Of a DNA stretch of 42,735 nt, positions 29,461 through 37,353 are shown piece after piece. Position 1 is the first letter of the stretch. Every line of letters starts with the position of its first letter. The stretch spans positions 1 to 42,735 of the forward strand of contig JBOHVS010000221.1 in assembly GCA_050735975.1 (NCBI GenBank), written 5' to 3'. Origin of the DNA: DATMBL01 sp050735975. GTDB lineage: Bacteria; Desulfobacterota; Binatia; UBA9968. Made by a program: the position numbers and the translations under genes. The notes under the pieces are model-generated. The model did no database searches. It was not told the DNA's origin and worked only from the letters and a program-made list of their open reading frames with translations.

Positions 29461-32256
29461 TTAAGAATCTGGCGCAAAGGAGGCTGTTAGCAGCCGGGAT
29501 TGCTGCTCCCTGTGCATTCGCGACGATCCAGTTGCGGGACTCGCCGAGCGCTGCCTGCAGATCACGGATAATGGGCGACGATCGAATATCTTGCCGCGAA
29601 ATCTCCCGTTGAGATAAGGCCAAGCGCCCATGTTCTCGGGCTCTTCTTGCACCCAGAACACGGGTGTGTTGTCGCCATAACGTTCTAGCGCCGCACGAAG
29701 CGCCTCTTCTTGCAATGGATACAGCTGCTCAATCCTCAGTATCGCAACATCGTCGTAACTCGCCTCCCGGCGCCTGTTGTCGAGATCATAATAGACTTTG
29801 CCGGCGCAAAGGATCACTCTCCGCGTCGATTTTGGCTGGTCCCGGCCATCGGGGATGATGGGCTGAAATCTGCCTTCAGCGCACCCTTCCAGGCTTGACA
29901 CGGCGTGTGGGTGCCGCAGCAGGCTTTTGGGAGTCATGATCACCAGGGGTTTGCGCCATTTGCGCAGCGCTTGGCGTCGCAAGCAATGAAAATACTGGGC
30001 CGGTGTCGTCGGATAGACGACCTGGATATTGTCTATGGCGCCTAACTGTAAAAAACGCTCCATACGCGCGCTGGAATGCTCCGGCCCCAGTCCTTCAAGC
30101 CCGTGCGGCAAGAGCAACACCACGCCGCTCAGCCTTCGCCACTTTTCCTCCGCGGTGGTAATGAATTGATCGATGATGACCTGGGCTGCATTGACGAAGT
30201 CTCCGAATTGGGCCTCCCATAGAACCAACCCGTCGGGGCAGTCGAGACTGTAACCATACTCGAAGCCCAGGACGCCAGCTTCCGAAAGCGGGCTGTTATA
30301 AATCTCTACCGGCGCTTGCTCTGGTGAAAGGTGTTGCAGCGGAATATAAAGACGACCGTTATCGAAATCGTGAAGAACTGCATGACGCTGGCTGAAAGTG
30401 CCCCGGGCGGCGTCCTGTCCCGACAAGCGGATTCGAACTCCTTCGGTCGCGAGACTGGCGAACGCCAGAGCTTCCCCAGCCGACCAATCCAAAGGCTTCT
30501 TGCCTTCAGCCATCTGGCGCCGGATCTGAACGGCTCGTTCGAGCTTCGGATGAAGAGTAAAGTTCGCCGGCAGTCGCGTCTGGGCGGTGAGTAACGCAGT
30601 GAGACGGGTTTTTTCTACAGCAGTGCCGACCTCCTCTGCTTCGGCTTCCGGACCGCCGTAATAGCCGGACCATAGTCCGCCAAAGCTTTGCGGCTTCGGG
30701 ATTGAATCTTCCCGGCGGGCCAGCGCGAGCTCTGTTTCCAAGGCGTCGCGCCGGTCGGTTACCATCTTATCCGCCGCTTCCTGAGTGAGATCCCCTTGCG
30801 CAAGCAGCTGCTGGAGGTAAGCCTGGCGTAGAGGTTTCTGCTTTGCGATTGCTCGATAAAGCGCGGGTTGTGTGAAAGTCGGCTCGTCTCCTTCGTTGTG
30901 TCCGAATCGCCGGTAGCAATACATGTCAACCACCACGTCCCGTTTGAAGCTGTGCCGAAAATCCATCGCAAGCTGAACCGCGCGAGCCACGGCTTCCGGA
31001 TCGTTTCCGTTTACGTGAAAAATCGGAGTCTCCAACATCTTGGCCACATCGGTCGCATACGTGCTGGATCTTCCTTCTTCCGGCGCGGTGGTAAACCCGA
31101 TTTGATTGTTAATGATGACGTGAAGGGTTCCTCCGACGGAATACGCATCGAGGCGACTCAGGTTGAGCGTTTCCTGGACGACACCCTCGCCGGCGAAGCT
31201 GGCGTCGCCGTGGATCAGAAACACCATCCCGCGTTGCCGCCCTTTGTCGCCAACCCGGTCCTGTTTGGCCCGCATGCGACCTACGGCGACGGGATCGACA
31301 AACTCGAGGTGACTTGGGTTGAAACACAGAGAAAGATGTATCATGCGGCCGGACGCGGTCTGATAATCGTTACTGTACCCGAGATGATACTTGACGTCTC
31401 CGTGGACGGCTTGAGTGGAAGAGGCGGGATCCTCGAATTCCCGGAAAATTTCCCAGCGCCGTTTGCCGATGATATTGGCGAGTACGTTCAGCCGGCCCCG
31501 ATGCGCCATCGCGAGGACGATCTCTTGCAGGTTCTCCTGCGCAGCCTTCTCGATGGCAAAATCCAGGAGAGGGAGCAGGCTTTCGGCGCCTTCTAGAGAG
31601 AAGCTTTTTGCGCCGACGAATTTTTTCCGTAGGAATTCTTCAAACGTAACGGCGTCCGTCAGCCGGGTGAAAATTCGAAGACGCTGCGCCCGACTGAGCG
31701 CGAGTCGATTTTCGTCCCTTTCAATGCGCTCCTGCAACCAATGCCGGATCGATGCATCTTCGATGTGCATGAACTCGATGCCGATAGACCCGCAGTATGT
31801 AGTCTTCAGGCGCTGAACAATCTCTCGGAGCGTGCGCGGCCCGCTGAGTCCGAGAAACTCAGCCGGAAATAGCTTCTCTATGTGGACGCCGGTGAACCCG
31901 AAGAATTCCGGATCGAGTTCCGTTATATGTTCCTTCCGGAGATTGAGTGGATCTATGCGTGCTACTCTATGACCGAAAGTCCGATAAGCATGGATCATCG
32001 CGTTGAGTTGGTCTTGAAGTGTCGACTCCAGGGGCGCTGGGATTGGCTGCTCTTTTCCGTTCTGCTCAACAGAAGGACGCAATCCATCGCTATTCTCTAA
32101 TTTGGCAAAATAGCTTTGCCAATCAGAAGGCACGGCAGAGGGCTCTTTTAGGTATGCGGCGTAAAGTTCTTCGACATACGCCAGGTTTGCCGTATTTGTC
32201 AGTCGATCCATTTCCAAGGTTTCGCCGAGTCCGTCCGAGATCCACGAATTATTCAT
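29461..32256 (-). CDS. sucA: 2-oxoglutarate dehydrogenase E1
   Basis: Thiamine-diphosphate-dependent E1 of the complex, 931 aa, full length. The N-terminal segment NTANLAYVEELYAAYL is the E2-binding peptide. The core includes MAHRGRLNVLANI, HGDASFAGEGVVQETLNLS (ThDP-binding), and HNEGDEPTFTQP. The C-terminal part contains FWVQEEPENMGAW and SASPATGSSRMHREQQ, typical of bacterial SucA. Its start overlaps the end of the HPF-cold-shock gene by four bases (ATGA), so it is translationally coupled to a stress gene. It therefore appears to be part of the Hsp20-HPF-sucA-sucB unit. Confidence 0.97.
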   Translation of the reverse strand: MNNSWISDGLGETLEMDRLTNTANLAYVEELYAAYLKEPSAVPSDWQSYFAKLENSDGLRPSVEQNGKEQPIPAPLESTLQDQLNAMIHAYRTFGHRVARIDPLNLRKEHITELDPEFFGFTGVHIEKLFPAEFLGLSGPRTLREIVQRLKTTYCGSIGIEFMHIEDASIRHWLQERIERDENRLALSRAQRLRIFTRLTDAVTFEEFLRKKFVGAKSFSLEGAESLLPLLDFAIEKAAQENLQEIVLAMAHRGRLNVLANIIGKRRWEIFREFEDPASSTQAVHGDVKYHLGYSNDYQTASGRMIHLSLCFNPSHLEFVDPVAVGRMRAKQDRVGDKGRQRGMVFLIHGDASFAGEGVVQETLNLSRLDAYSVGGTLHVIINNQIGFTTAPEEGRSSTYATDVAKMLETPIFHVNGNDPEAVARAVQLAMDFRHSFKRDVVVDMYCYRRFGHNEGDEPTFTQPALYRAIAKQKPLRQAYLQQLLAQGDLTQEAADKMVTDRRDALETELALARREDSIPKPQSFGGLWSGYYGGPEAEAEEVGTAVEKTRLTALLTAQTRLPANFTLHPKLERAVQIRRQMAEGKKPLDWSAGEALAFASLATEGVRIRLSGQDAARGTFSQRHAVLHDFDNGRLYIPLQHLSPEQAPVEIYNSPLSEAGVLGFEYGYSLDCPDGLVLWEAQFGDFVNAAQVIIDQFITTAEEKWRRLSGVVLLLPHGLEGLGPEHSSARMERFLQLGAIDNIQVVYPTTPAQYFHCLRRQALRKWRKPLVIMTPKSLLRHPHAVSSLEGCAEGRFQPIIPDGRDQPKSTRRVILCAGKVYYDLDNRRREASYDDVAILRIEQLYPLQEEALRAALERYGDNTPVFWVQEEPENMGAWPYLNGRFRGKIFDRRPLSVICRQRSASPATGSSRMHREQQSRLLTASFAPDS

Positions 32257-32840
32257 TCAGCCATTGTCGGTAACGCCACGCCGGGTTTGTCTACGATTTG
32301 GACCGTGGTCGCCTGTGTCCCCCTTTCGCCCTGCTCTTCGGCGAAACGTACTCCCGTTCCGACCGCCAGCCGGCTGAAATCGTTATTGAGAACGCTATTG
32401 CGGTGGAAGTAAATTTCCCGACCATCGGTCGTCTTGAGGAACCCATAACCTTTTCGGCGAAACAGCCTGACGACGACGGCGCCGAGCTCGTTCTCAGGAT
32501 GTCTCTTGATATCGCCTCTCTGCTGTTCGACGAGTTTTTGAAGCTGCCGTCTCGCCGTGGCGAACGCGTTCCTCACTACCGTGGAAATATCGTCATGAAG
32601 ACTTCCTTCACCCGGCTCCCGTTTAACGACCAACTCATGGCCCGGGGGAACGGTCAGATCGATTCGTACCCTGTAAGCGTTACCTGATTTTTGGTGTTCA
32701 TGCCGTTTCTCAATCGCAACCCGGCATGCCATAACGTGATCACAGAAGCGGTCAAGCTTCTCGGCATTCTTATAGACAAGCCTCTCTAGCTTTTCGGACT
32801 TTGGAACATTGCGGTACGTAATCTCCAGCGGCAGCTTCAT
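32253..32840 (-). CDS. HPF/RaiA-like and cold-shock-domain fusion
   Basis: A 195-aa two-domain protein. Residues about 1-105 form an S30AE/hibernation-promoting-factor-like domain (LEITYRNVPKSEKLERLVYKNAEKL, MACRVAIEKRHEHQ, YRVRIDLTVPPGHELVVKR). Residues about 120-188 form a cold-shock domain (GAVVVRLFRRKGYGFLKTTD, IYFHRNSVL) with RNP-like aromatics. It probably binds the small ribosomal subunit and RNA during stress or stationary phase. It is 45 bases downstream of Hsp20 and overlaps sucA by four bases, so it is likely transcribed from the Hsp20 sigma-54 promoter. Confidence 0.92.
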   Translation of the reverse strand: MKLPLEITYRNVPKSEKLERLVYKNAEKLDRFCDHVMACRVAIEKRHEHQKSGNAYRVRIDLTVPPGHELVVKREPGEGSLHDDISTVVRNAFATARRQLQKLVEQQRGDIKRHPENELGAVVVRLFRRKGYGFLKTTDGREIYFHRNSVLNNDFSRLAVGTGVRFAEEQGERGTQATTVQIVDKPGVALPTMAE

Positions 32841-32885
32841 TGTAAATTTAAAGTCGTCTAAAGCAAGTGCGCGGCGCTGATCCAG

Positions 32886-33329
32886 TCATTTTGACGTTTC
32901 ATGATGCTTTTTCATATGTTCAGTCGTTGTTGTCGGATAAACTCCCTTCCCCACATGCCCGATGCGTTCCCCCCGGGTGGATCCAATGGGCTGGAGCTGG
33001 AAGTTGGCTGTTGTCGCCTCTTCTCCGGCCTCGGCTTTCGGCATCGACAGAACCAACACCCCGTTTCCATAAGTTGCGTTTGCAAGATCTCCTCTCACTG
33101 GGTCGGGCAACGTGACTTCACGGCTGTAGGGCCCGATAGTCCACTCGTTCAAAATGAGATCGAGATAATGTTGGCCAGGGCTATGATCTTCCCCGTGAAC
33201 TACCACTGCCTTATCCATAATCGTAATAGTGATGTCTTCAGGCGCCAGACCGGGCATTGGAGCAGTTAGAGTTATACGGTCGTCGCTGCGGTAAATTCTA
33301 ACCGGAATTCGCTGAGCGGTAGTTTCCAC
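32886..33329 (-). CDS. Hsp20/alpha-crystallin small heat-shock protein
   Basis: Small heat-shock chaperone of about 147 aa that holds unfolding proteins. The alpha-crystallin domain runs from PVRIYRSDDRITLTAPMPGL through DITITIMDKAVVVHGE to LPDPVRGDLANATYGNGVLVLSMPK, the consensus A-x-x-x-N-G-V-L motif. GTG 33329 is preceded by GAGG at six bases. A longer frame to 33413 would overlap the sigma-54 promoter at 33379-33394 and lacks family resemblance, so it is rejected. First gene of a probable four-gene stress-metabolism unit. Confidence 0.9.
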   Translation of the reverse strand: METTAQRIPVRIYRSDDRITLTAPMPGLAPEDITITIMDKAVVVHGEDHSPGQHYLDLILNEWTIGPYSREVTLPDPVRGDLANATYGNGVLVLSMPKAEAGEEATTANFQLQPIGSTRGERIGHVGKGVYPTTTTEHMKKHHETSK

Positions 33330-33378
33330 TAAACACCTCACATGAATCGCAAAATTAGTTAAGATCACAAATAGGTTT

Positions 33379-33394
33379 CGCAAGGCATATGCCA
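33379..33394 (-). promoter_or_regulatory. Sigma-54 promoter, Hsp20-HPF-sucAB unit
   Basis: The minus strand reads TGGCATATGCCTTGCG, matching TGGCAY-N5-TTGC. It is 49 bases upstream of GTG 33329. Confidence 0.75.
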
Positions 33395-33466
33395 ATACTG
33401 CCTGCTTGAACATGCGCTTCCAATGGGAGGAGCTCGTGAGCCTCCGTCGCGCGCTGAGATCGATAG

Positions 33467-33484
33467 CGTCCCAATTATGAGAAT
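33467..33484. promoter_or_regulatory. Activator palindrome (72 bp from Hsp20 promoter)
   Basis: CGTCCCAATTATGAGAAT fits YGTCCY-N6-RRGACR except for the last half-site end (GAGAAT). Exactly 72 bp upstream of the promoter. Confidence 0.58.
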
Positions 33485-33613
33485 CGGATAGAGTTCTCCG
33501 ATGGCTTGGAGGATGTAAGTAGGTCTGAATCTCGGAACGAGCGTCATGGCGAATTCACCCTTTCTAAAATCACGTTTTCTATAATGACCCGCCTTCACTT
33601 TCCTCTTCATACT

Positions 33614-33631
33614 TGTCTCACTGTGGAAACG
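33614..33631. promoter_or_regulatory. Activator palindrome (72 bp from 33704 promoter)
   Basis: TGTCTCACTGTGGAAACG fits YGTCCY-N6-RRGACR with two mismatches. Exactly 72 bp upstream of the promoter at 33704. No gene is visible between 33330 and 33762. Confidence 0.58.
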
Positions 33632-33703
33632 CGGCACCCAAACACTTCGCAACTACGGGACGGTTGCGCGCGTAAAACATGGTCATATCGGAGAGACCGC
33701 GAG

Positions 33704-33719
33704 TGGCATAAGTGTTGCT
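33704..33719 (+). promoter_or_regulatory. Sigma-54 promoter, 136-aa gene
   Basis: TGGCATAAGTGTTGCT is a full match to TGGCAY-N5-TTGCW. The predicted transcript start is about 30 bases before ATG 33763. Confidence 0.75.
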
Positions 33720-33762
33720 GGACTTGTTTTCGCGTTGAATGTCTCGAATTTTAGGGGGGACT

Positions 33763-34173
33763 ATGGATCGAGAGCCGAATCAAGCCGAATCGCAGTCAGC
33801 CGAATTTGGGGTGGGTGAAACCGGATCTTTTCTTGACTTAGAGCGATTTCCGTTACAGAGCTTTCCGCTAGGTACCCATGCCGACTCGAATCAAGCGAGG
33901 GTCCGGGAAATAATGGGCGAGTTTGAGTTGGTGCGCGCGACCCTTGCCGATGCTATCCATACGTACCGGAAGTATGCGCTGGCGAAAGGCCGTCGAGCGC
34001 AGAGGCTCTTTCGTGAAGTGGACGAATGGATCTCTGTAGATGATTGGTCGTGGCCGTTTTCCTTCGTCAACATATGCGAAGTTCTTGAGCTGGATCCTGG
34101 TTACATCCGCACGGGCTTAAGACTGTGGCTTGAGCACGCTGAAGATCACACTCAAACGATGACCGCAGCGTAG
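33763..34173 (+). CDS. Hypothetical 136-aa protein, sigma-54-linked
   Basis: Not recognised as a named family. The product is hydrophilic and cytoplasmic, with a disordered first third and a helical remainder. The core VDEWISVDDWSWPFSFVNICEVLELDP followed by GYIRTGLRLWLE looks like a small conserved helical domain; similar proteins occur as hypotheticals in delta-proteobacterial-type genomes as far as I recall. TAGGGGGG four bases before ATG 33763 selects this start over an upstream ATG at 33739, which would leave almost no leader after the promoter. Its placement directly before the regulator gene may be meaningful. Confidence 0.78.
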   Translation: MDREPNQAESQSAEFGVGETGSFLDLERFPLQSFPLGTHADSNQARVREIMGEFELVRATLADAIHTYRKYALAKGRRAQRLFREVDEWISVDDWSWPFSFVNICEVLELDPGYIRTGLRLWLEHAEDHTQTMTAA

Positions 34174-34369
34174 GTTGCAGGCAGGAACTTAGTGTCGAGA
34201 GTTGCGTTCATCAATTGTGTTCCATCGCGCTTGGGACCCAAGATCCCCCGCGTGTCTAAAAATTGCCAAAAGCCTCTCGTAGGCCTGATTGGATTCACGA
34301 TGTGACGTTTGGCGGGTTTTTATGTTGCCGCCCTGTTGATCATGTCCGGAAGAAAACCTTAAACGTTAA

Positions 34370-34410
34370 TGTCCCGCAATGGAGAAAAACTTTGTCCCGA
34401 ATGTGGGACA
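34370..34410. promoter_or_regulatory. Tandem activator palindromes, regulator gene
   Basis: TGTCCCGAATGTGGGACA (34393-34410) is a perfect 6-6-6 palindrome and the best YGTCCY-N6-RRGACR site in the window. TGTCCCGCAATGGAGAAA (34370-34387) is a second copy 23 bp upstream, and a weaker half site TGTCCG starts at 34343. They lie 82 bp and more from the sigma-54 site at 34493. Elsewhere in 34174-34613 a small perfect palindrome, CTTGGGACCCAAG, is at 34230-34242; no gene is visible. Confidence 0.72.
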
Positions 34411-34492
34411 GAGGCTCATGGCGCGTCCTATTTTTAACACACACTAAACCGCCAAACGGGCTAACCTCCCGTAATTTACGCGGTTTTCGCAT

Positions 34493-34508
34493 TGGCATGC
34501 GGTTTGCC
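34493..34508 (+). promoter_or_regulatory. Sigma-54 promoter, NtrC-family regulator
   Basis: TGGCATGCGGTTTGCC matches TGGCAY-N5-TTGC. It is about 105 bases upstream of GTG 34614 and suggests autoregulation. Confidence 0.7.
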
Positions 34509-34613
34509 AAAACTGTAAGATCCTGTAATATGCTGCAAACTTCTGAAGGGCCGGAAGGCGCTTGGCCCGTGAGCAGCTAGACGTGATGTTTCCAATCGTG
34601 AGCGATCACTAAG

Positions 34614-35972
34614 GTGAGTGCAACAATACTGATAGCGGAAGACGAATCCCTAAACCGGAAGAATATTGCCCAAGTGCTGGAAGACGAGGGCTACATAGTC
34701 TACCAGGCCGAGAACGGCACGGACGCTATTGACGCCGTTAACAAGCTCGATTTTGATCTCGTGCTGAGCGATTACAAAATGCCCGGCGTGGACGGCCTTG
34801 GCATTCTGCAGCACGTGCGCGATGTCGCCCCCCAGACGATGTTCATCCTTATGACCGGATTCGCTTCGGTCGACTCCGCCGTTAAGGCATTTCGCATGGG
34901 GGCGCACGATTATATTTTGAAGCCGGTCGTCATCGAAGATGTCTTGCAGAAAGTCGGCCGGCTCTTGGAGCGCAAAAGCTTGGCGTGGGAAGTTCAGATA
35001 CTTCGCCGTCAACTCAACAACAATTCAGAGTTTGCCGGCCTTGTCGGAGAAAGCCGCGCCATCCAGGATATCGTCGCGATGACTGCGAAGGTGGCTCCGA
35101 CAAACTCCAACGTGTTGATTACCGGCGAGAGCGGCGCCGGAAAGGAAGTCGTCGCGCGCAACATTCATTTACAGAGTTTACGAAAAGACAAGGTCTTCTT
35201 ACCGGTCAATTGCAGCGCGATACCGGACACGCTTCTTGAAAGCCAGTTGTTTGGCTATGTCAAAGGCGCATTTACGGGCGCGGTGAGTTCTCAGGAAGGA
35301 CTTTTTCAGCGCGCTCAGGGCGGCACGATTTTTCTTGATGAGATCGGTGAGATGCCGCTCAGTCTACAACCCAAAATTCTGCGGGTTATTGAAGACAAAG
35401 AAGTTCTCCCTATCGGCTCCACGCATCCCGGGCGGCTGGACGTCCGGATCATTGCTTCAACGAACCGCGACCTTCAGACGGAAGTCGCCGAAGGTAAATT
35501 TCGGGAGGACCTCTATTATCGGCTGAACGTCATTAACATTCGTGTTCCGCCGTTAAGAGAGCGGCGCGACGATATTCCTCTGTTGGTGGATCACTTGATC
35601 CGGCGTCACAACGCGGAAATGAAAAAAGCTTACAAGGGGGCGGGGAATGCAGCGCTGAAAATTCTCATGTCGCTGCCCTGGAAAGGCAACGTCCGCGAAC
35701 TGGACAACGTGCTCGAGAGGGCAATGATCTTGGGCAACGGTGAATGGATTACGCCGATGGAGCTGCCGGAATGTGAAGTGCCGGAAGACAAAATCAACCT
35801 GTCGCTGGGAAATAACTTGCGAACAGCCGTGCAGTCCTATGAGAAGAGCCATATTGAAAACGTCCTGAAGGAAACTGCCGGAGACAAAACACGAGCCGCA
35901 GAGCTGCTGGGCTTAAGCCGTTCCTCCCTATATCGAAAAATGGAGAGCCTGGGTATTCACGACGATTCCTGA
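34614..35972 (+). CDS. NtrC-family sigma-54-dependent response regulator
   Basis: A 452-aa bacterial enhancer-binding protein. The receiver domain (1-120) has the phosphoacceptor D53 in LSDYKMPG and K103 in ILKPV. The AAA+ domain has Walker A GESGAGKE at 170-177, the sigma-54-contacting GAFTGA loop at 217-222, and Walker B FLDEIGEM at 239-246. It ends with a Fis-type helix-turn-helix (KTRAAELLGLSRSSLYRKME) that binds enhancer palindromes. The start is GTG 34614 with a weak ribosome binding site. It is preceded by its own sigma-54 promoter and tandem palindromes, and is the most likely activator of the promoters listed in this window. Closest in layout to AtoC/ZraR/HydG regulators. Confidence 0.96.
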   Translation: MSATILIAEDESLNRKNIAQVLEDEGYIVYQAENGTDAIDAVNKLDFDLVLSDYKMPGVDGLGILQHVRDVAPQTMFILMTGFASVDSAVKAFRMGAHDYILKPVVIEDVLQKVGRLLERKSLAWEVQILRRQLNNNSEFAGLVGESRAIQDIVAMTAKVAPTNSNVLITGESGAGKEVVARNIHLQSLRKDKVFLPVNCSAIPDTLLESQLFGYVKGAFTGAVSSQEGLFQRAQGGTIFLDEIGEMPLSLQPKILRVIEDKEVLPIGSTHPGRLDVRIIASTNRDLQTEVAEGKFREDLYYRLNVINIRVPPLRERRDDIPLLVDHLIRRHNAEMKKAYKGAGNAALKILMSLPWKGNVRELDNVLERAMILGNGEWITPMELPECEVPEDKINLSLGNNLRTAVQSYEKSHIENVLKETAGDKTRAAELLGLSRSSLYRKMESLGIHDDS

Positions 35973-36325
35973 AATAGTCCTGGTATCTCCAATTGTCGTC
36001 GCCGGCGCCGAACCAGCCGCGAACCTCTGAACCGACGGCCTGTCATTTCGAGCTTAGCGAGAAATCCTTGTCCCGAGTCCACCGAGGGATCTGTTTTGTG
36101 TTGCGCGTCACCTGAACCTCAGCCTTGACTTCAATCTGCCGGGGAATGCTTTCGAACTGACGGATTCTGCTCCAACAACGGAGGAGGATTTGTATGCAAG
36201 CAGCCCCCGGTTATGGTAGGCTCGGCGTATTATTATATTTATTAGCATCTGCTGAGCTCCTCCCGAGGGTGACTTCAATTTGTCCAGCGAAGTGAAAAGT
36301 TTTCTTATTGACCAATTAGTCGCCT
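35973..36325. other. Gene-free stretch with short dispersed repeat
   Basis: ATTTCGAGC-TTA-GCGAGAAAT (36045-36065) is a copy of a short imperfectly palindromic repeat widespread in environmental bacterial genomes. 'cctgaacctcagccttgac' near 36112-36131 resembles the repeats at 17155-17262. An AT-rich patch at 36229-36248 could belong to a promoter for the next gene. No sigma-54 site was found. Confidence 0.45.
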
Positions 36326-36418
36326 ATGGCTAACAGGCCTGTCGGGCGTATGGCTCATCATATGTCTCGCGGCGCAGAGCCTTTTGGCAGCCATGGAAGT
36401 AGGGGTTCCCCGACCCCT

Positions 36419-37138
36419 ATGATGCTCAATCTGCCGGTCCTTTATTGCGCCATGCTGACGCTTTCGTTGTTGGCGGGGTGCGCTTCACAAACTATGGCGC
36501 CTCCCACAAGAAAGGCGCATGGCATCCTTCACGTAGTGAAACCCGGTGAAAACCTGTTTCGGATCGGCAAGGCCTACGATGTCTCGTTCGAAGAGCTGGC
36601 CCGCGTCAACCGCTTGAGGGACGCCCACCGGATCCGGGCTGGACAAAAAATCTTTATCCCCCGCGCCGGCAGGCGGCTTCCCGTCGAGATCATTACTCCG
36701 AGGGAGGCGAAATTCGAATCGCCTGGCAATTCCGAAGCCCCCGAGCCCGTGAGCGACGGGTTTGTCTGGCCGGTGAGTGGGACGGTCAACTCACGATTCG
36801 GGCTTAGAGGCACAACAGTTCACGATGGCATCGATATCGCTGCGCCGGAAGGCACGCCGATTCGAGCTGTCGAGGCAGGGGAAATTATTTACAGCGACCA
36901 GCTCCGGGGCTACGGAAATCTGGTTATCGTGCGCCACGCGGGGGGCTTCGCTTCGGTTTATGCCCACAACCAAGTCAATCTGGTTAGAGAAGGTCAGACG
37001 GTTTCGCGGGGTGAAATCATCGCCAAGGTCGGCAGCACGGGAAGGGTCACCGGTCCGCACCTCCATTTTGAGATACGCAAAAATAATGTCGCCCAGGATC
37101 CGCTGCTTCATTTCCCTGAGTTTTCACATAATCCGTAG
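36419..37138 (+). CDS. LysM-M23 peptidase lipoprotein (NlpD-like)
   Basis: Cell-wall-associated lipoprotein, about 239 aa. Signal LPVLYCAMLTLSLLAGC with lipobox LAGC. A LysM domain binds peptidoglycan (LHVVKPGENLFRIGKAYDVS, LARVNRLRDAHRIRAGQKIFIP), and a C-terminal LytM/M23 domain carries VHDGIDIAAPEG (H-x3-D) and GPHLHFEIR (H-x-H). All zinc-ligand positions seem present, so it may be an active endopeptidase, unlike E. coli NlpD, which only activates amidases. The frame opens upstream to 36326, but the signal peptide fits the ATG pair at 36419/36422 best. It is downstream of the regulator gene, with 440 bases between. Confidence 0.9.
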   Translation: MMLNLPVLYCAMLTLSLLAGCASQTMAPPTRKAHGILHVVKPGENLFRIGKAYDVSFEELARVNRLRDAHRIRAGQKIFIPRAGRRLPVEIITPREAKFESPGNSEAPEPVSDGFVWPVSGTVNSRFGLRGTTVHDGIDIAAPEGTPIRAVEAGEIIYSDQLRGYGNLVIVRHAGGFASVYAHNQVNLVREGQTVSRGEIIAKVGSTGRVTGPHLHFEIRKNNVAQDPLLHFPEFSHNP

Positions 37139-37158
37139 CTTGCTCGCGTAGCTTTGAA

Positions 37159-37284
37159 CCTGACTGTCGAGAAGATGTCGATTGCAAGGCGGCGCGAGGG
37201 ATCGCACCGGAGCGTACACGGGCAATACGTGAGGATGCGAGCCTGAAGCGACAACGACGCAAGCGACGCTTATCGACAGTCAGG
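37159..37284. repeat. 126-bp element with 12-bp perfect terminal inverted repeats
   Basis: CCTGACTGTCGA at 37159-37170 and TCGACAGTCAGG at 37273-37284 are exact inverses. The interior is GC-rich with several self-complementary stretches ('gcaaggcggcgcgag', 'tacgtgaggatgcgagc') and no open frame. It looks like a small MITE-type or REP-like element. Confidence 0.6.
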
Positions 37285-37353
37285 AGTTGTGCTGGGGGAT
37301 GGCATCGGATAAGGTGTCACCGAAAAATTGAGATTTTCTCAAGGACGAACGCG

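Noticed and set aside
30868..31596. 242-aa plus-strand open frame
   Set aside because: Lies wholly antisense to sucA, a secure gene; composition is that of a mirror frame.
33365..33652. 95-aa minus-strand frame before Hsp20
   Set aside because: It overlaps the sigma-54 promoter and palindrome of the Hsp20 unit and resembles nothing.
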